The notes beneath the pieces were generated by a model that was not told the origin of the DNA, did no database searches, and saw only the letters and a list, made by a program, of their open reading frames with translations. A stretch of 64,000 nucleotides of DNA, taken from Pollutibacter sp044353505. Its GTDB lineage: Bacteria > Bacteroidota > Bacteroidia > Chitinophagales > Chitinophagaceae. Within the stretch, counting starts at the first letter, position 1. Each line of letters begins with the position of its first letter. Shown here piece after piece: positions 22,349-31,322 of the stretch. The stretch spans positions 1 to 64,000 of the forward strand of contig JBILBU010000002.1 in NCBI GenBank assembly GCA_044353505.1, read 5' to 3'. The translations under genes were made by a program, and so were the position numbers.

Positions 22349-24574
22349 ATGACACATTTACCTATTTTAATTAAAGACCTTGCCCTAATTCTTGGTGCTG
22401 CAGGTATTGTAACACTCTTGTTCAAGCGCGTTAAGCAACCGATAGTTTTGGGCTATATTTTAGTAGGCTTGCTGGTGGGCCCCAATATCAATTTATTTCC
22501 CTCAGTTGTTGATGCGGAGAGCATTAAAACTTGGGCTGATATCGGAGTTATTTTTCTGCTTTTTGCACTCGGCCTCGAGTTTAGTTTTAAGAAACTGTTG
22601 AAAGTAGGAGGTTCTGCAGCCATTACAGGCATCATTGAACTGATCTGTATGATGCTCCTTGGTTATTCCTTGGGGATGTTGCTCAATTGGTCTGTGATGG
22701 ACAGTGTTTTCCTTGGGGGTATAATCGCAATTTCTTCTACTACCATTATTTTTCGCGCCTTTGATGAGCTGGGTTTAAAGTCTCAGCAGTTCACAGGGCT
22801 GGTATTTGGGGTGCTGATTATTGAGGATTTGGTTGCAATTCTTCTTATGGTACTGCTTTCAACGGTTGCCGTAAGTCAGCAATTCCAAGGTTTGCAGATG
22901 ATGATTTCTATGTTTAAGCTGTTCCTTTTTCTTTCCATTTGGTTCATTATGGGCATTTTTCTGTTGCCAACTTTTCTAAAAAAAATATCAACACTCCTCA
23001 GCAGTGAAACCTTGCTCATTATTTCATTGGCCCTGTGTTTAGGCATGGTTGTGCTGGCCGATCAATTTGGTTTCTCTGCAGCACTGGGTGCTTTTATCAT
23101 GGGTTCGTTGTTGGCTGAAACTACGCAGGCACATCGTATCGAAACACTGATAAGCTCTGTGAAAAATCTTTTTGGCGCTATTTTCTTTGTATCCGTTGGC
23201 ATGCTTATTGATCCCGCAGTGTTGGTAGAGTATGCAATTCCAGTAGTCATGCTCACTTTTTCTGTGTTGGTTGGAAAAACATTATTTGTGACCATTGGTG
23301 CATTGTTTGCTGGTCGGCCACTCAAGCAAGCTTTACAGGCTGGCACCAGCATGGCTCAAATTGGGGAGTTCTCCTTTATCATTGCCACGCTGGGGCTAAC
23401 CTTGAATGTGATCAGCGCACAAATCTATCCTATTGCAGTTGGTGTTTCAGTGATCACCACGTTTGCCACTCCGTATATGATTCGTTTGGCGGAGCCAATA
23501 TATCATGGTTTGCTAAAGGTGTTGCCTCAGCGTTGGATCATTTCACTTGAGGAATACAGCAGCAGTTCCCAGATTATTGAAAGTGAAAGTGACTGGAAGA
23601 GGCTGCTCAAGTTTTATATTCAGATCATCACCGTCAACACGGTTTTAATTATAGCAATGACCTTGTTTATTGATTACTTCGTTCAACCCTTGCTGCTGCA
23701 GTATATAAAAGATTCTTTCATTACCAATATCATTTGTGCACTCATTGGATTAGTTACGATGGCTCCTTTCATTTGGGCCTTGATGGTCAAGAAAATGAGC
23801 AAGAGTTCCTATGCAGCACTTTGGCTTGATAGAAAATACAGCCATGGCCCACTGGTTATGTTAGAGGCTTTACGCACATTGATTGCGGTTTTGTTGATTG
23901 GTTTTTTAATTAGTCGCTTGTTGGGTGCAATCATTGCTATAGCTGGAACCATTGCCGTGATGTTGATTGTCGGTCTTGTCTTCCGAAAGAGACTTCAGAA
24001 ATTTTATGGGCGAATAGAGACAAGGTTTTTGAATAACCTTCACGAAAAGGAAATATTTGAGATGAACAATGCCAAGAGTCATCTTTCACCTTGGGATGCC
24101 CACCTGGCTAAATATGAGATTAGTCCACATGCCGATTTTATCGGCAAAGCCCTTCAGGATTTAGCTTGGAGGGAAAAGTTTGGTGTTAATCTGGCCTACA
24201 TAGAGCGAGGGAACGCGGTGAAGTTTGCGCCTTCCAAAAATGAGCAAGTCTTTCCCTTTGATACCATTGGAGTTATTGGAACAGATCAGCAGTTGACTGA
24301 TTTTGGAAAAATAATTCTACCATTTGATGAAGCCGCTGCTGAAGATATGGGGTTGGTTGATTTACAAAAAATTGTGGTGGATGAACATACCCAACTTAGG
24401 GGGATGAGTATCCGAGAATCAGGATTAAGGGAAAAAACTGACGGTCTGGTCGTAGGCATAGAGCGAGGGGGACAGCGATTTCTAAATCCTTCCTCTGATG
24501 CAACCCTGGAGTGGGATGATATTGTTTGGATAGTGGGCAACAGAAAAAAAATCCAAGATTTGTATCATCAATAA
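22349..24574 (+). CDS. CPA2-family cation:proton antiporter with two RCK_C domains
   Basis: This 741-residue protein has about twelve membrane segments with the CPA2 features VLGYILVGLLVGP, GVIFLLFALGLEF, GIIAISSTTIIF and FGFSAALGAFIMG, followed by three or four more hydrophobic segments. The soluble C-terminus (from about 590) carries two TrkA-C/RCK_C-like modules: EISPHADFIGKALQDLAWREK and DEHTQLRGMSIRESGLREK. Unlike KefB/KefC there is no NAD-binding RCK_N Rossmann domain between them and the membrane part. It probably exchanges K+ or Na+ for H+ in the inner membrane, gated through the RCK_C pair, possibly by a small ligand. Confidence 0.88.
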   Translation: MTHLPILIKDLALILGAAGIVTLLFKRVKQPIVLGYILVGLLVGPNINLFPSVVDAESIKTWADIGVIFLLFALGLEFSFKKLLKVGGSAAITGIIELICMMLLGYSLGMLLNWSVMDSVFLGGIIAISSTTIIFRAFDELGLKSQQFTGLVFGVLIIEDLVAILLMVLLSTVAVSQQFQGLQMMISMFKLFLFLSIWFIMGIFLLPTFLKKISTLLSSETLLIISLALCLGMVVLADQFGFSAALGAFIMGSLLAETTQAHRIETLISSVKNLFGAIFFVSVGMLIDPAVLVEYAIPVVMLTFSVLVGKTLFVTIGALFAGRPLKQALQAGTSMAQIGEFSFIIATLGLTLNVISAQIYPIAVGVSVITTFATPYMIRLAEPIYHGLLKVLPQRWIISLEEYSSSSQIIESESDWKRLLKFYIQIITVNTVLIIAMTLFIDYFVQPLLLQYIKDSFITNIICALIGLVTMAPFIWALMVKKMSKSSYAALWLDRKYSHGPLVMLEALRTLIAVLLIGFLISRLLGAIIAIAGTIAVMLIVGLVFRKRLQKFYGRIETRFLNNLHEKEIFEMNNAKSHLSPWDAHLAKYEISPHADFIGKALQDLAWREKFGVNLAYIERGNAVKFAPSKNEQVFPFDTIGVIGTDQQLTDFGKIILPFDEAAAEDMGLVDLQKIVVDEHTQLRGMSIRESGLREKTDGLVVGIERGGQRFLNPSSDATLEWDDIVWIVGNRKKIQDLYHQ

Positions 24575-24786
24575 CAAATACAGTTGATTGTCTGCTCATT
24601 GACCATGCGCAGAAGCCACATCATCGCATCGCCCCTGTATTACTGCCTTTTGCAAATGGTTTTTTGATGGATTGAATTCAAGGGCTGACAAAACAAAGGG
24701 CTTCCCTGTTTCATGATTGAACTCATATATTTTGATGCTGCTAATGGTGAACTAATTCCCTAATTTTAATCTATAAACCCAAGGTT

Positions 24787-25962
24787 ATGCAAGAAGCTTA
24801 TATTGTCGCCGGTCTACGTACAGCAGTAGCTAAATCCAAGAAGGGAGGGTTCAGGTTTACAAGGCCTGATGATCTCGCTATAGAGGTTATTCAACAATTG
24901 ATGAATACGATTCCGCAACTTGAGAAATCAAGGGTTGATGATGTGATCGTAGGAAATGCTGTGCCTGAAGCTGAGCAGGGACTTCAAGTGGGTCGTATCA
25001 TAGCCGCAAGGGCCCTGGGTTACCAAGCTCCAGGGATTACTGTAAATCGATATTGTGCATCTGGACTAGAAACCATTGCAATGGCTACTGCGAAGATAAG
25101 GGCAGGTATGGCTGAGTGCATTATTGCCGGTGGTGTAGAGAGCATGAGTTTTGTTCCTGCAGCAGGATGGAAAACAGTTCCATCTTATACAATTGCGTCT
25201 GATGAACCCGATTATTATATCAACATGGGATTAACCGCTGAAGCTGTTGCAAAAGAATATCATGTGAGCCGCGAAGCCCAAGATGTCTTTTCTTTTAATT
25301 CTCATCAAAAAGCGTTGCATGCAATTCAGCAAGGATATTTTAAAGAGGGGATTCTTCCAATCACTGTCAATGAAGTCTATCTTGATGAGAAAGGAAAAAA
25401 ACAACAGAGAAGTTATATCGTTGACACAGACGAAGGTGTTCGCTCTGATACCAGCCTTGAAAGTCTCGCTAAGCTGAAACCTGCGTTTGCTGTTAATGGA
25501 ACAGTGACTGCCGGTAATGCCTCACAAACCAGTGATGGAGCTGCTTTCGTTGTTGTAATGAGTGAGCGGATGGTGAAAGAACTTGGACTTAATCCAATAG
25601 GTCGACTTGTACACAGTGCAGTTGCTGGAGTACATCCGCGTATTATGGGGATTGGTCCGGTTGAAGCAATTCCCAAGGTTTTAAAATTGGCGGGCATGAA
25701 TTTGGGAGACATCGACTTGATTGAATTGAATGAAGCTTTTGCCTCGCAGTCATTGGCCGTTATTGAAAAGCTGGGATTAGATACTTCAAAGGTCAATATC
25801 AATGGTGGAGCAATTGCACTCGGCCACCCGCTTGGTTGTACAGGTGCTAAATTAACCGTTCAATTATTGGGTGATCTAAAAAGACTCAACAAGCGTTATG
25901 GTATGGTTTCTGCCTGTGTTGGCGGTGGCCAAGGCATTGCCGGCATCATTGAGCGGTTTTAA
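24787..25962 (+). CDS. Acetyl-CoA C-acyltransferase (thiolase)
   Basis: This 391-residue thiolase has the nucleophile Cys in VNRYCASGLETIAMA, the second motif IELNEAFASQSLAV, the His motif NGGAIALGHPLGCTGAK, and the second catalytic Cys in VSACVGGGQGIAGI. It either degrades 3-ketoacyl-CoA (FadA type) or condenses acetyl-CoA (AtoB type). The PAAGWK and HPRIMGIGPVEAIPK segments are more like the degradative type, but no fatty-acid gene lies next to it. Its stop codon is inside the left arm of a perfect hairpin. Confidence 0.95.
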   Translation: MQEAYIVAGLRTAVAKSKKGGFRFTRPDDLAIEVIQQLMNTIPQLEKSRVDDVIVGNAVPEAEQGLQVGRIIAARALGYQAPGITVNRYCASGLETIAMATAKIRAGMAECIIAGGVESMSFVPAAGWKTVPSYTIASDEPDYYINMGLTAEAVAKEYHVSREAQDVFSFNSHQKALHAIQQGYFKEGILPITVNEVYLDEKGKKQQRSYIVDTDEGVRSDTSLESLAKLKPAFAVNGTVTAGNASQTSDGAAFVVVMSERMVKELGLNPIGRLVHSAVAGVHPRIMGIGPVEAIPKVLKLAGMNLGDIDLIELNEAFASQSLAVIEKLGLDTSKVNINGGAIALGHPLGCTGAKLTVQLLGDLKRLNKRYGMVSACVGGGQGIAGIIERF

Positions 25963-25989
25963 ATATTTGCAACATCATTGCAAATATTT
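25961..25989. terminator. Perfect 12 bp hairpin at the thiolase stop
   Basis: AAATATTTGCAA, loop CATCA, TTGCAAATATTT. The left arm includes two bases of the TAA stop. It is A/T-rich and followed by AAATTTTCC, so it could act as a weak terminator. The TTG of the right arm is also the -33 element of the next gene's promoter, which suggests a regulatory double role or an operator. Confidence 0.6.
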
Positions 25990-26007
25990 AAATTTTCCTT
26001 AGCTTTG
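25978..26007 (+). promoter_or_regulatory. Full promoter for the TonB receptor operon
   Basis: TTG (25978-25980), 19 bases, TAGCTTTG (26000-26007) fits the Bacteroidota consensus with the preferred spacing. The ATG follows 17 bases after the -7 box. The -33 TTG lies in the right arm of the palindrome at 25961-25989, so a repressor bound there would block this promoter. Confidence 0.75.
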
Positions 26008-26024
26008 GATCCTCAACAGCAATC

Positions 26025-28397
26025 ATGAGGATACTGGTTTCTTTTTTCTTTTTATTTTTCTTCACTCCATATATTCATGGGCAATGCATCATGAACATCA
26101 GTGGAACAGTCAAAGATGCTGATAGCAGAACAGTGCTTTCTGCAGCTACTGTGACCATCCTCGAATTAAAAAAGACTGTATTTACTGACAAAGACGGGAA
26201 CTATGTGTTCAGCGGAATCTGTCCAGGAGATTATACGCTTCGTGTTAGTCATGCTGATTGTCAGGCGCTGGACTATCATTTCCATTTAAAGCAAGACATC
26301 ACCAAGAATTTTGAGCTATCTCATACTGAACAGCTTCTTAGGGAAGTTGTTGTTGTTGGTCTGGCCTCAGTAAGAGCAGAGGGGATGACTGGGGAACTTC
26401 GTGGAAAGGAGTTGGCAGCAACAAGAGGGTTAACGTTGGGCGAATCACTTCAGCGAATAGTAGGAGTTACAGTTTTGCAAACTGGGAACAATATTTATAA
26501 GCCTGTAATACAGGGCTTGCACAGCAGTCGGGTGCTCATATTAAACAATGGCATTCGACAAGAAGGGCAACAATGGGGTAGTGAACATGCCCCTGAAATT
26601 GATCCCTATATCGCCAATAGGCTAAGTGTGATCAAAGGTGCTGCATCCGTTCGTTATGGCGGTGATGCAATTGGCGGTGTTGTTTTGGTTGAACCTCGTT
26701 TACTCCAGTATAAAAAAGAAATGAGTGGCGAACTGAATCTTGCTGCCTTTTCAAATAATCGTCAGGGGGTATTGTCTGCACTGGTTGAAGGCGGATTTGA
26801 TAAGCAGGAACATACTGCGTGGAGAATTCAAGGCACATTAAAGCGCGGAGGGAATGCAAAGACACCAGATTATTGGCTCAAGAATTCTGGAGTTGAAGAG
26901 ATGAACATGTCTGCTGCAATGGGATGGAAGAAAAAAAATAAAGGGGCAGAATTATTTTATAGTGTATTTAATTCCAGAATAGGCATTTTTAGTGGGTCGC
27001 ATATCGGCAACCTCAGTGATCTCGAAAACGCAATTCGTGTTGGAGAGCCATCCGCCTCGATAAAAAGCGAAGGCTTCAGTTATGTCATCGATCGCCCATT
27101 TCAATCTGTACAGCACCACCTTTTTAAACTAAAGGCATTTTCCGAGTCATTTGAAAAAAGCAGAATTAGCCTTACGCTTTCATCACAATACAATATTCGT
27201 GAGGAATATGATATCATCAGAAGTGAATCAGTATTGCCTCAATTGCAAATGAACTTGCTTACGAGTATGGCCGATCTTGTTTGGGATCATTTTAGTAGTC
27301 AAAAGCTGAAAGGCTCAGTAGGGTTGAATGCTATGCACCAAGACAATTCCATCAACTACAGATATTTTGTACCCAATTATACAGCTGTAGATGTTGGCAT
27401 CTGGATGGCAGAACGATATCAGCATAAGGCATGGCAATTTGAACTTGGGCTTCGATACGACAACCGAAAGCGGGTTGGCATTACGGATAATGATAAACCC
27501 CCTTTTAATACCCTGACTGGAAATGTAATCGTTCCAGGCGAACCGTATGGTGATAAATATTTTTCTGGATTATCAGGAACCGGTGTTGTTGCGCATAAGT
27601 TTGACGATAACCTGCGGGCATCATTTACCACTTCCTCTGCCTGGCGCGCACCTCATGTGAATGAACTGTTTAGCAATGGGCTGCATCATGGTGCAGCAAG
27701 GATTGAGAAGGGTGATCATACACTCAAGCCTGAAAGAGCCTTTAGTATTTTGGGGTCCTTGGTGTTTAACAATGAAAAATGGGAAGCAGAGGTTGGGCTC
27801 TATAGCAAATGGATTAATAATTTTATTTATTTGATGCCAACCTATCCTGCGTTGCTTACCATTCGGGGCGCATTTCCTTCCTTTGTTTTCTGGCAAACCG
27901 ATGCAAGGCTTACTGGAGCAGATATGAGTGTAGGTTATCTAATCGGCAATCACCTTCGATCCCATGCCAAGGCATCTTTACTCAGGGCCTACAATCAATC
28001 AGCAGAAACTTGGTTGATCCAGATGCCATCAGATAGGGTAGAGCTGGATCTTGAATATGAATTTGTAGATGGTAAAAAACTAACGCAATCTTCTGTTAAG
28101 ATAGGTCTACAGCATGTTGCAGAGCAAAGGCGAGTGCCTCCCACAGGAAATATTGAAGTGGCTGAGCCCAACGGGGCGGTGAGCATGCGGTCTGATTACA
28201 TGGCACCACCTCCTGCCTATTCGCTCGTGAATCTTGAGGCGTCAACAAATCTTGTATTGCCAAGGAGAACCGTTGGATTTGTATTTGCAATTGATAATGT
28301 GTTCAATACAAGGTATCGCGACTACATGAACGCATTTCGGTACTTTTCGTTAGATAGGGGAAGGAACATTTCATTGAAAATTAAAGTTCCATTTTAG
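26025..28397 (+). CDS. TonB-dependent outer-membrane receptor
   Basis: This 790-residue protein has a signal peptide (RILVSFFFLFFFTPYIHG) and an N-terminal carboxypeptidase-regulatory-like domain (about 25-100, SGTVKDADSRTVLSAATVT). The plug domain spans about 105-225, with LHSSRVLILNNGIRQEGQQW and GAASVRYGGDAIGGVV. A 22-strand-type barrel ends in Phe. It is not a SusC type with a SusD partner; a lipoprotein follows instead. The plug type and the HAPEID stretch are shared with receptors that I associate with metal uptake, but the ligand is not proven. It is transcribed from the promoter at 25978. Confidence 0.92.
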   Translation: MRILVSFFFLFFFTPYIHGQCIMNISGTVKDADSRTVLSAATVTILELKKTVFTDKDGNYVFSGICPGDYTLRVSHADCQALDYHFHLKQDITKNFELSHTEQLLREVVVVGLASVRAEGMTGELRGKELAATRGLTLGESLQRIVGVTVLQTGNNIYKPVIQGLHSSRVLILNNGIRQEGQQWGSEHAPEIDPYIANRLSVIKGAASVRYGGDAIGGVVLVEPRLLQYKKEMSGELNLAAFSNNRQGVLSALVEGGFDKQEHTAWRIQGTLKRGGNAKTPDYWLKNSGVEEMNMSAAMGWKKKNKGAELFYSVFNSRIGIFSGSHIGNLSDLENAIRVGEPSASIKSEGFSYVIDRPFQSVQHHLFKLKAFSESFEKSRISLTLSSQYNIREEYDIIRSESVLPQLQMNLLTSMADLVWDHFSSQKLKGSVGLNAMHQDNSINYRYFVPNYTAVDVGIWMAERYQHKAWQFELGLRYDNRKRVGITDNDKPPFNTLTGNVIVPGEPYGDKYFSGLSGTGVVAHKFDDNLRASFTTSSAWRAPHVNELFSNGLHHGAARIEKGDHTLKPERAFSILGSLVFNNEKWEAEVGLYSKWINNFIYLMPTYPALLTIRGAFPSFVFWQTDARLTGADMSVGYLIGNHLRSHAKASLLRAYNQSAETWLIQMPSDRVELDLEYEFVDGKKLTQSSVKIGLQHVAEQRRVPPTGNIEVAEPNGAVSMRSDYMAPPPAYSLVNLEASTNLVLPRRTVGFVFAIDNVFNTRYRDYMNAFRYFSLDRGRNISLKIKVPF

Positions 28398-28455
28398 CAA
28401 GATGAACTGCAAGATTATACCAGTGCGTATTTTTTAACTTTAAATATTTAAAACC

Positions 28456-29007
28456 ATGAACAACAAGATTTTTTTATGTAGTTTAATTTTTATGTTCACC
28501 ATTGCGTCCGTTGGCTGTAAAAAAGATCCTGTTGCATCTCCCAACGACGGAGAGTTGATTACAACGCTCAGAATCACCCTCACCGAAAAAATATCACAGA
28601 TTCAATCGGTATTCGAGTTTCAGGATCTTGACGGCGAGGGTGGTCAAGCCCCATCCAGATTTGACCAAATTGTATTGGATAAGGGAAGTGAGTATACCTG
28701 TAACCTTGAGTTGTTAAATGAAAGTGTAGATCCCATAGATAATATCACTGCAGAAATTTTAGAGGAAGGCGAGGATCATGAGATATTTCTTAGTGCCACC
28801 AATTCGCTTGTTACTTTTTCTGATCTCAGCAAAGACATCAATAACCTCCCTCTTGGCCTCAGCTCTACTTGGGTAACAACTGGTATTAATGGGAATGGCA
28901 CATTAACTATTACCCTGAAGCATAAGCCAGGCATAAAAGCGTCTGGAGATCTGGTTACAAAAGGCGATACGGATGTTTCTATTGATTTCTCCTTGGTCGT
29001 TCAATAG
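28456..29007 (+). CDS. Lipoprotein paired with the TonB receptor
   Basis: This 183-residue protein has a lipoprotein signal (FMFTIASVGCKKDP; lipobox Cys at residue 21). The body is rich in beta strands: LITTLRITLTE, FEFQDLDGEGGQAPSRFDQ and NITAEILEEGEDHEIF. The EEGEDHE stretch is a cluster of possible metal ligands. Proteins of this type are found next to TonB receptors in Bacteroidota, sometimes annotated as a type 1 periplasmic-binding-fold protein. It lies 58 bases after the receptor, most likely in the same transcript, and may capture the ligand at the cell surface or in the periplasm. Confidence 0.8.
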   Translation: MNNKIFLCSLIFMFTIASVGCKKDPVASPNDGELITTLRITLTEKISQIQSVFEFQDLDGEGGQAPSRFDQIVLDKGSEYTCNLELLNESVDPIDNITAEILEEGEDHEIFLSATNSLVTFSDLSKDINNLPLGLSSTWVTTGINGNGTLTITLKHKPGIKASGDLVTKGDTDVSIDFSLVVQ

Positions 29008-29019
29008 CTTAATGTTTAC

Positions 29020-29027
29020 TAGCTTTG
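29020..29027 (+). promoter_or_regulatory. -7 promoter box for the DUF2721 gene
   Basis: TAGCTTTG matches TAnnTTTG and ends four bases before the ATG at 29032, so the gene may also have a leaderless transcript of its own. A TTG lies 24 bases upstream, which is longer than usual. Confidence 0.45.
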
Positions 29028-29031
29028 CGGG

Positions 29032-29433
29032 ATGGAAATCTCAATCACCACTCCCGCATTGCTTTTCCCAGCAATCAGCCTTTTGCTTCTTGCGTATACG
29101 AATCGATTTCTTGCGATTGCCAACCTGGTACGCAGACTTTTTGATGAGTATATTCATGTCAAGGACAAAAAGAATCTCTTGATGCAAATAAGAAGTCTTC
29201 GTAACAGACTTAATTATATACGGTTCATGCAAGGGGCTGGCGTATTTAGCTTTTTGCTTTGTGTAGCCTGTATGTATTGTATATACAAATCTTGGGATGA
29301 TCTGGCCGGTTTTCTTTTTGCAACAAGTCTCATCTCTTTGCTTATTTCATTGGTATTCTCCCTCATTGAGATATTTCAAAGTACAACTGCACTTGAAGTA
29401 CTGCTTAGTGAAGTGGAGGAGCTGTCTAAATGA
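29032..29433 (+). CDS. DUF2721 family membrane protein
   Basis: This 133-residue protein begins with the family hallmark TTPALLFPAISLLLLAYTNR, then a basic helical linker (NLVRRLFDEYIH, KKNLLMQIRSLRNRL) and two further membrane helices (GVFSFLLCVACMYCIY, GFLFATSLISLLISLVF). The function of DUF2721 is unknown; three membrane segments and a cytosolic basic loop are visible. It follows the lipoprotein by 24 bases. Confidence 0.9.
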   Translation: MEISITTPALLFPAISLLLLAYTNRFLAIANLVRRLFDEYIHVKDKKNLLMQIRSLRNRLNYIRFMQGAGVFSFLLCVACMYCIYKSWDDLAGFLFATSLISLLISLVFSLIEIFQSTTALEVLLSEVEELSK

Positions 29434-29495
29434 GTTTAGTTGTTTATTTGTTGAGTTGTTTAGTTTTAAACACCTAAACACCTAAACGCCTAAAC
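29434..29495. repeat. Palindrome of 8 bp units, copy 3
   Basis: The left arm is TTTAGTTG TTTATTTG TTGAGTTG TTTAG; the right arm is AAACACCT AAACACCT AAACGCCT AAAC. It begins directly after the DUF2721 stop and ends five bases before the stop of the convergent ABC transporter, so here it could also end transcription from both sides. Confidence 0.85.
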
Positions 29496-29499
29496 ACAT

Positions 29500-31269
29500 C
29501 TATACCTTCTTCCTCTCCCCAATTTGCTGTCTCCACATGGCGTAATACAGTCCTTTTTCTACAAGAAGCTCATCGTGCGAACCTGTTTCAACAATCTCCC
29601 CTTTTTCTAGCACATAGATTCTATCAGCATGCATGATGGTGGATAGTCGATGTGCTATCAACAAGGTAATCTGCTCTTTCCTTTTTGATATATTGCGAAT
29701 GGTTTCAGTGATCTCTTCTTCTGTTATTGAATCCAACGCAGAGGTTGCTTCATCGAAAAGCAATACCCTAGGCTTGCGCAGCAAAGCTCTAGCAATTGAG
29801 ATGCGTTGTTTTTCGCCTCCTGACAATTTTAATCCACCTTCACCGATGAGTGAGTCAATTCCTTTGTCTGCTCTTTTTAGCAGGTTTTGACAGGATGCTT
29901 TTTCCAATGCTTCTTGAAGTTCTGTTTCACTTGCACCAGGATTCACAAAAAGCAAATTGTCTTTGATGGTACCGGAAAACAACTGGGTGTCTTGCGTTAC
30001 AAATCCTATTTGTTTTCTAAGGTCTTCAAAATTGATTTCATTTTCATCCAACCCATTGTATAGGATCTTGCCATCTTGTGGCCTGTACAAGCCCACAAGT
30101 AGTTTCATGAGGGTTGTTTTTCCTGAGCCTGAAGGTCCTACAAAGGCAACGGTCTCACCACGGTTCACAGAAAAGCTAATGTTTTCAATTGCTTTTTGTC
30201 TGGCTGTGATATGTTGGAAGCTAACCTGCTGAAACTTCAGTGTTTCAATTTCACCTAAGCTAACTGGATTTTCTGGAACCTTTTCTGGACTTTTCTCCAT
30301 CAGGCTATGGTAGTTTGCTATTGATGCTTCCGCTTCTCTGTAAGAAAGGATGATGTTGCCAATCTCTTGGAGTGGTCCAAAAATAAAGAAGGAGAAGAAT
30401 TGCATGGTTACCATTTCATGTGGTTGCATCCTGTCTTTAAATATCAACCACATCAAAAGAAATAGAATTACTTGACGAAGCGTATTTACCAAAGTTCCTT
30501 GAAGAAAACTGATGCTTCTGATTCTCTTTACTTTAGTTAGTTCAAGACCTAATATTTTATATGTATCCGTATTTAGTCTTTTTACTTCCTGTTGTGTAAG
30601 TCCCAGACTTTTTACCAATTCAATGTTTCTTAAGCTTTCTGTTGTAGTGCCTGCAAGCGATGTGGTGCTGCTGACAATATTCTTTTGTATCTGTTTGACT
30701 TTTTTACTCAAAGCATTGGTTCCTAATGACAGCAGGGTAATGCCAACTACATAGGCTATTGGAACACTCCAATGAATGTATATTGAGGAGTAGATGAAGA
30801 CGAATGAAATACCAACCAGGATGGCGAACAAGGCATTTAAAAAGTAGTTAATAAATTTCTCGGTGTCTGTTCTTACTTTGGTTAGGATACTCAATGTTTC
30901 CCCGCTGCGTTGGTCTTCAAATTCCTGATAGGGCAGTTTCATTGCATGTTGCAATCCGTCGGTGAATATTCTGGCCCCAAATTTTTGGATTACTACGTTG
31001 GCAAAATAATCTTGAAAGTTTTTTGCAATTCTGCTGACCATTGCTGTACCCATTGATAGCAGCAGCAACAACATGGTCGAAGAAAAAAACTCATCCCAGC
31101 CTGGCTGATGTCCCTGATCTTGTTGATTATTGATCTCTTGAGATAGCTTGATGATCTTCCCGAAGATAATGGGATCGATCAAGGAGAATACCGTGTTGAT
31201 TGTTGCAAGCAGGAGGGTTAGGCCAATTAGCCATTTGTAGGGCCTGAGGTAGCCGTAAAGTAATTTCAT
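29500..31269 (-). CDS. ABC transporter, fused permease and ATPase (exporter type)
   Basis: This 589-residue half-transporter has six membrane helices in the first 310 residues and an ATPase domain after that. Walker A is VGPSGSGKTTLMK, the Q-loop is in FVTQDTQLF, the signature is KLSGGEKQRIS, Walker B is VLLFDEATSALD and the H-loop is LLIAHRLST. It works as a dimer in the inner membrane and exports lipids, drugs or peptides; the substrate is not visible. It is transcribed alone, ahead of the palindrome at 29434. Confidence 0.95.
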   Translation of the reverse strand: MKLLYGYLRPYKWLIGLTLLLATINTVFSLIDPIIFGKIIKLSQEINNQQDQGHQPGWDEFFSSTMLLLLLSMGTAMVSRIAKNFQDYFANVVIQKFGARIFTDGLQHAMKLPYQEFEDQRSGETLSILTKVRTDTEKFINYFLNALFAILVGISFVFIYSSIYIHWSVPIAYVVGITLLSLGTNALSKKVKQIQKNIVSSTTSLAGTTTESLRNIELVKSLGLTQQEVKRLNTDTYKILGLELTKVKRIRSISFLQGTLVNTLRQVILFLLMWLIFKDRMQPHEMVTMQFFSFFIFGPLQEIGNIILSYREAEASIANYHSLMEKSPEKVPENPVSLGEIETLKFQQVSFQHITARQKAIENISFSVNRGETVAFVGPSGSGKTTLMKLLVGLYRPQDGKILYNGLDENEINFEDLRKQIGFVTQDTQLFSGTIKDNLLFVNPGASETELQEALEKASCQNLLKRADKGIDSLIGEGGLKLSGGEKQRISIARALLRKPRVLLFDEATSALDSITEEEITETIRNISKRKEQITLLIAHRLSTIMHADRIYVLEKGEIVETGSHDELLVEKGLYYAMWRQQIGERKKV

Positions 31270-31322
31270 ATGACAACATTACATCAAAATTTATGCCAAT
31301 GTTTAAACGTTGAAAAAAGAAT

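Noticed and set aside
24575..24786. Remnant gene or riboswitch before the thiolase
   Set aside because: No open frame, recognised aptamer or repeat was found in this 212 bp gap.
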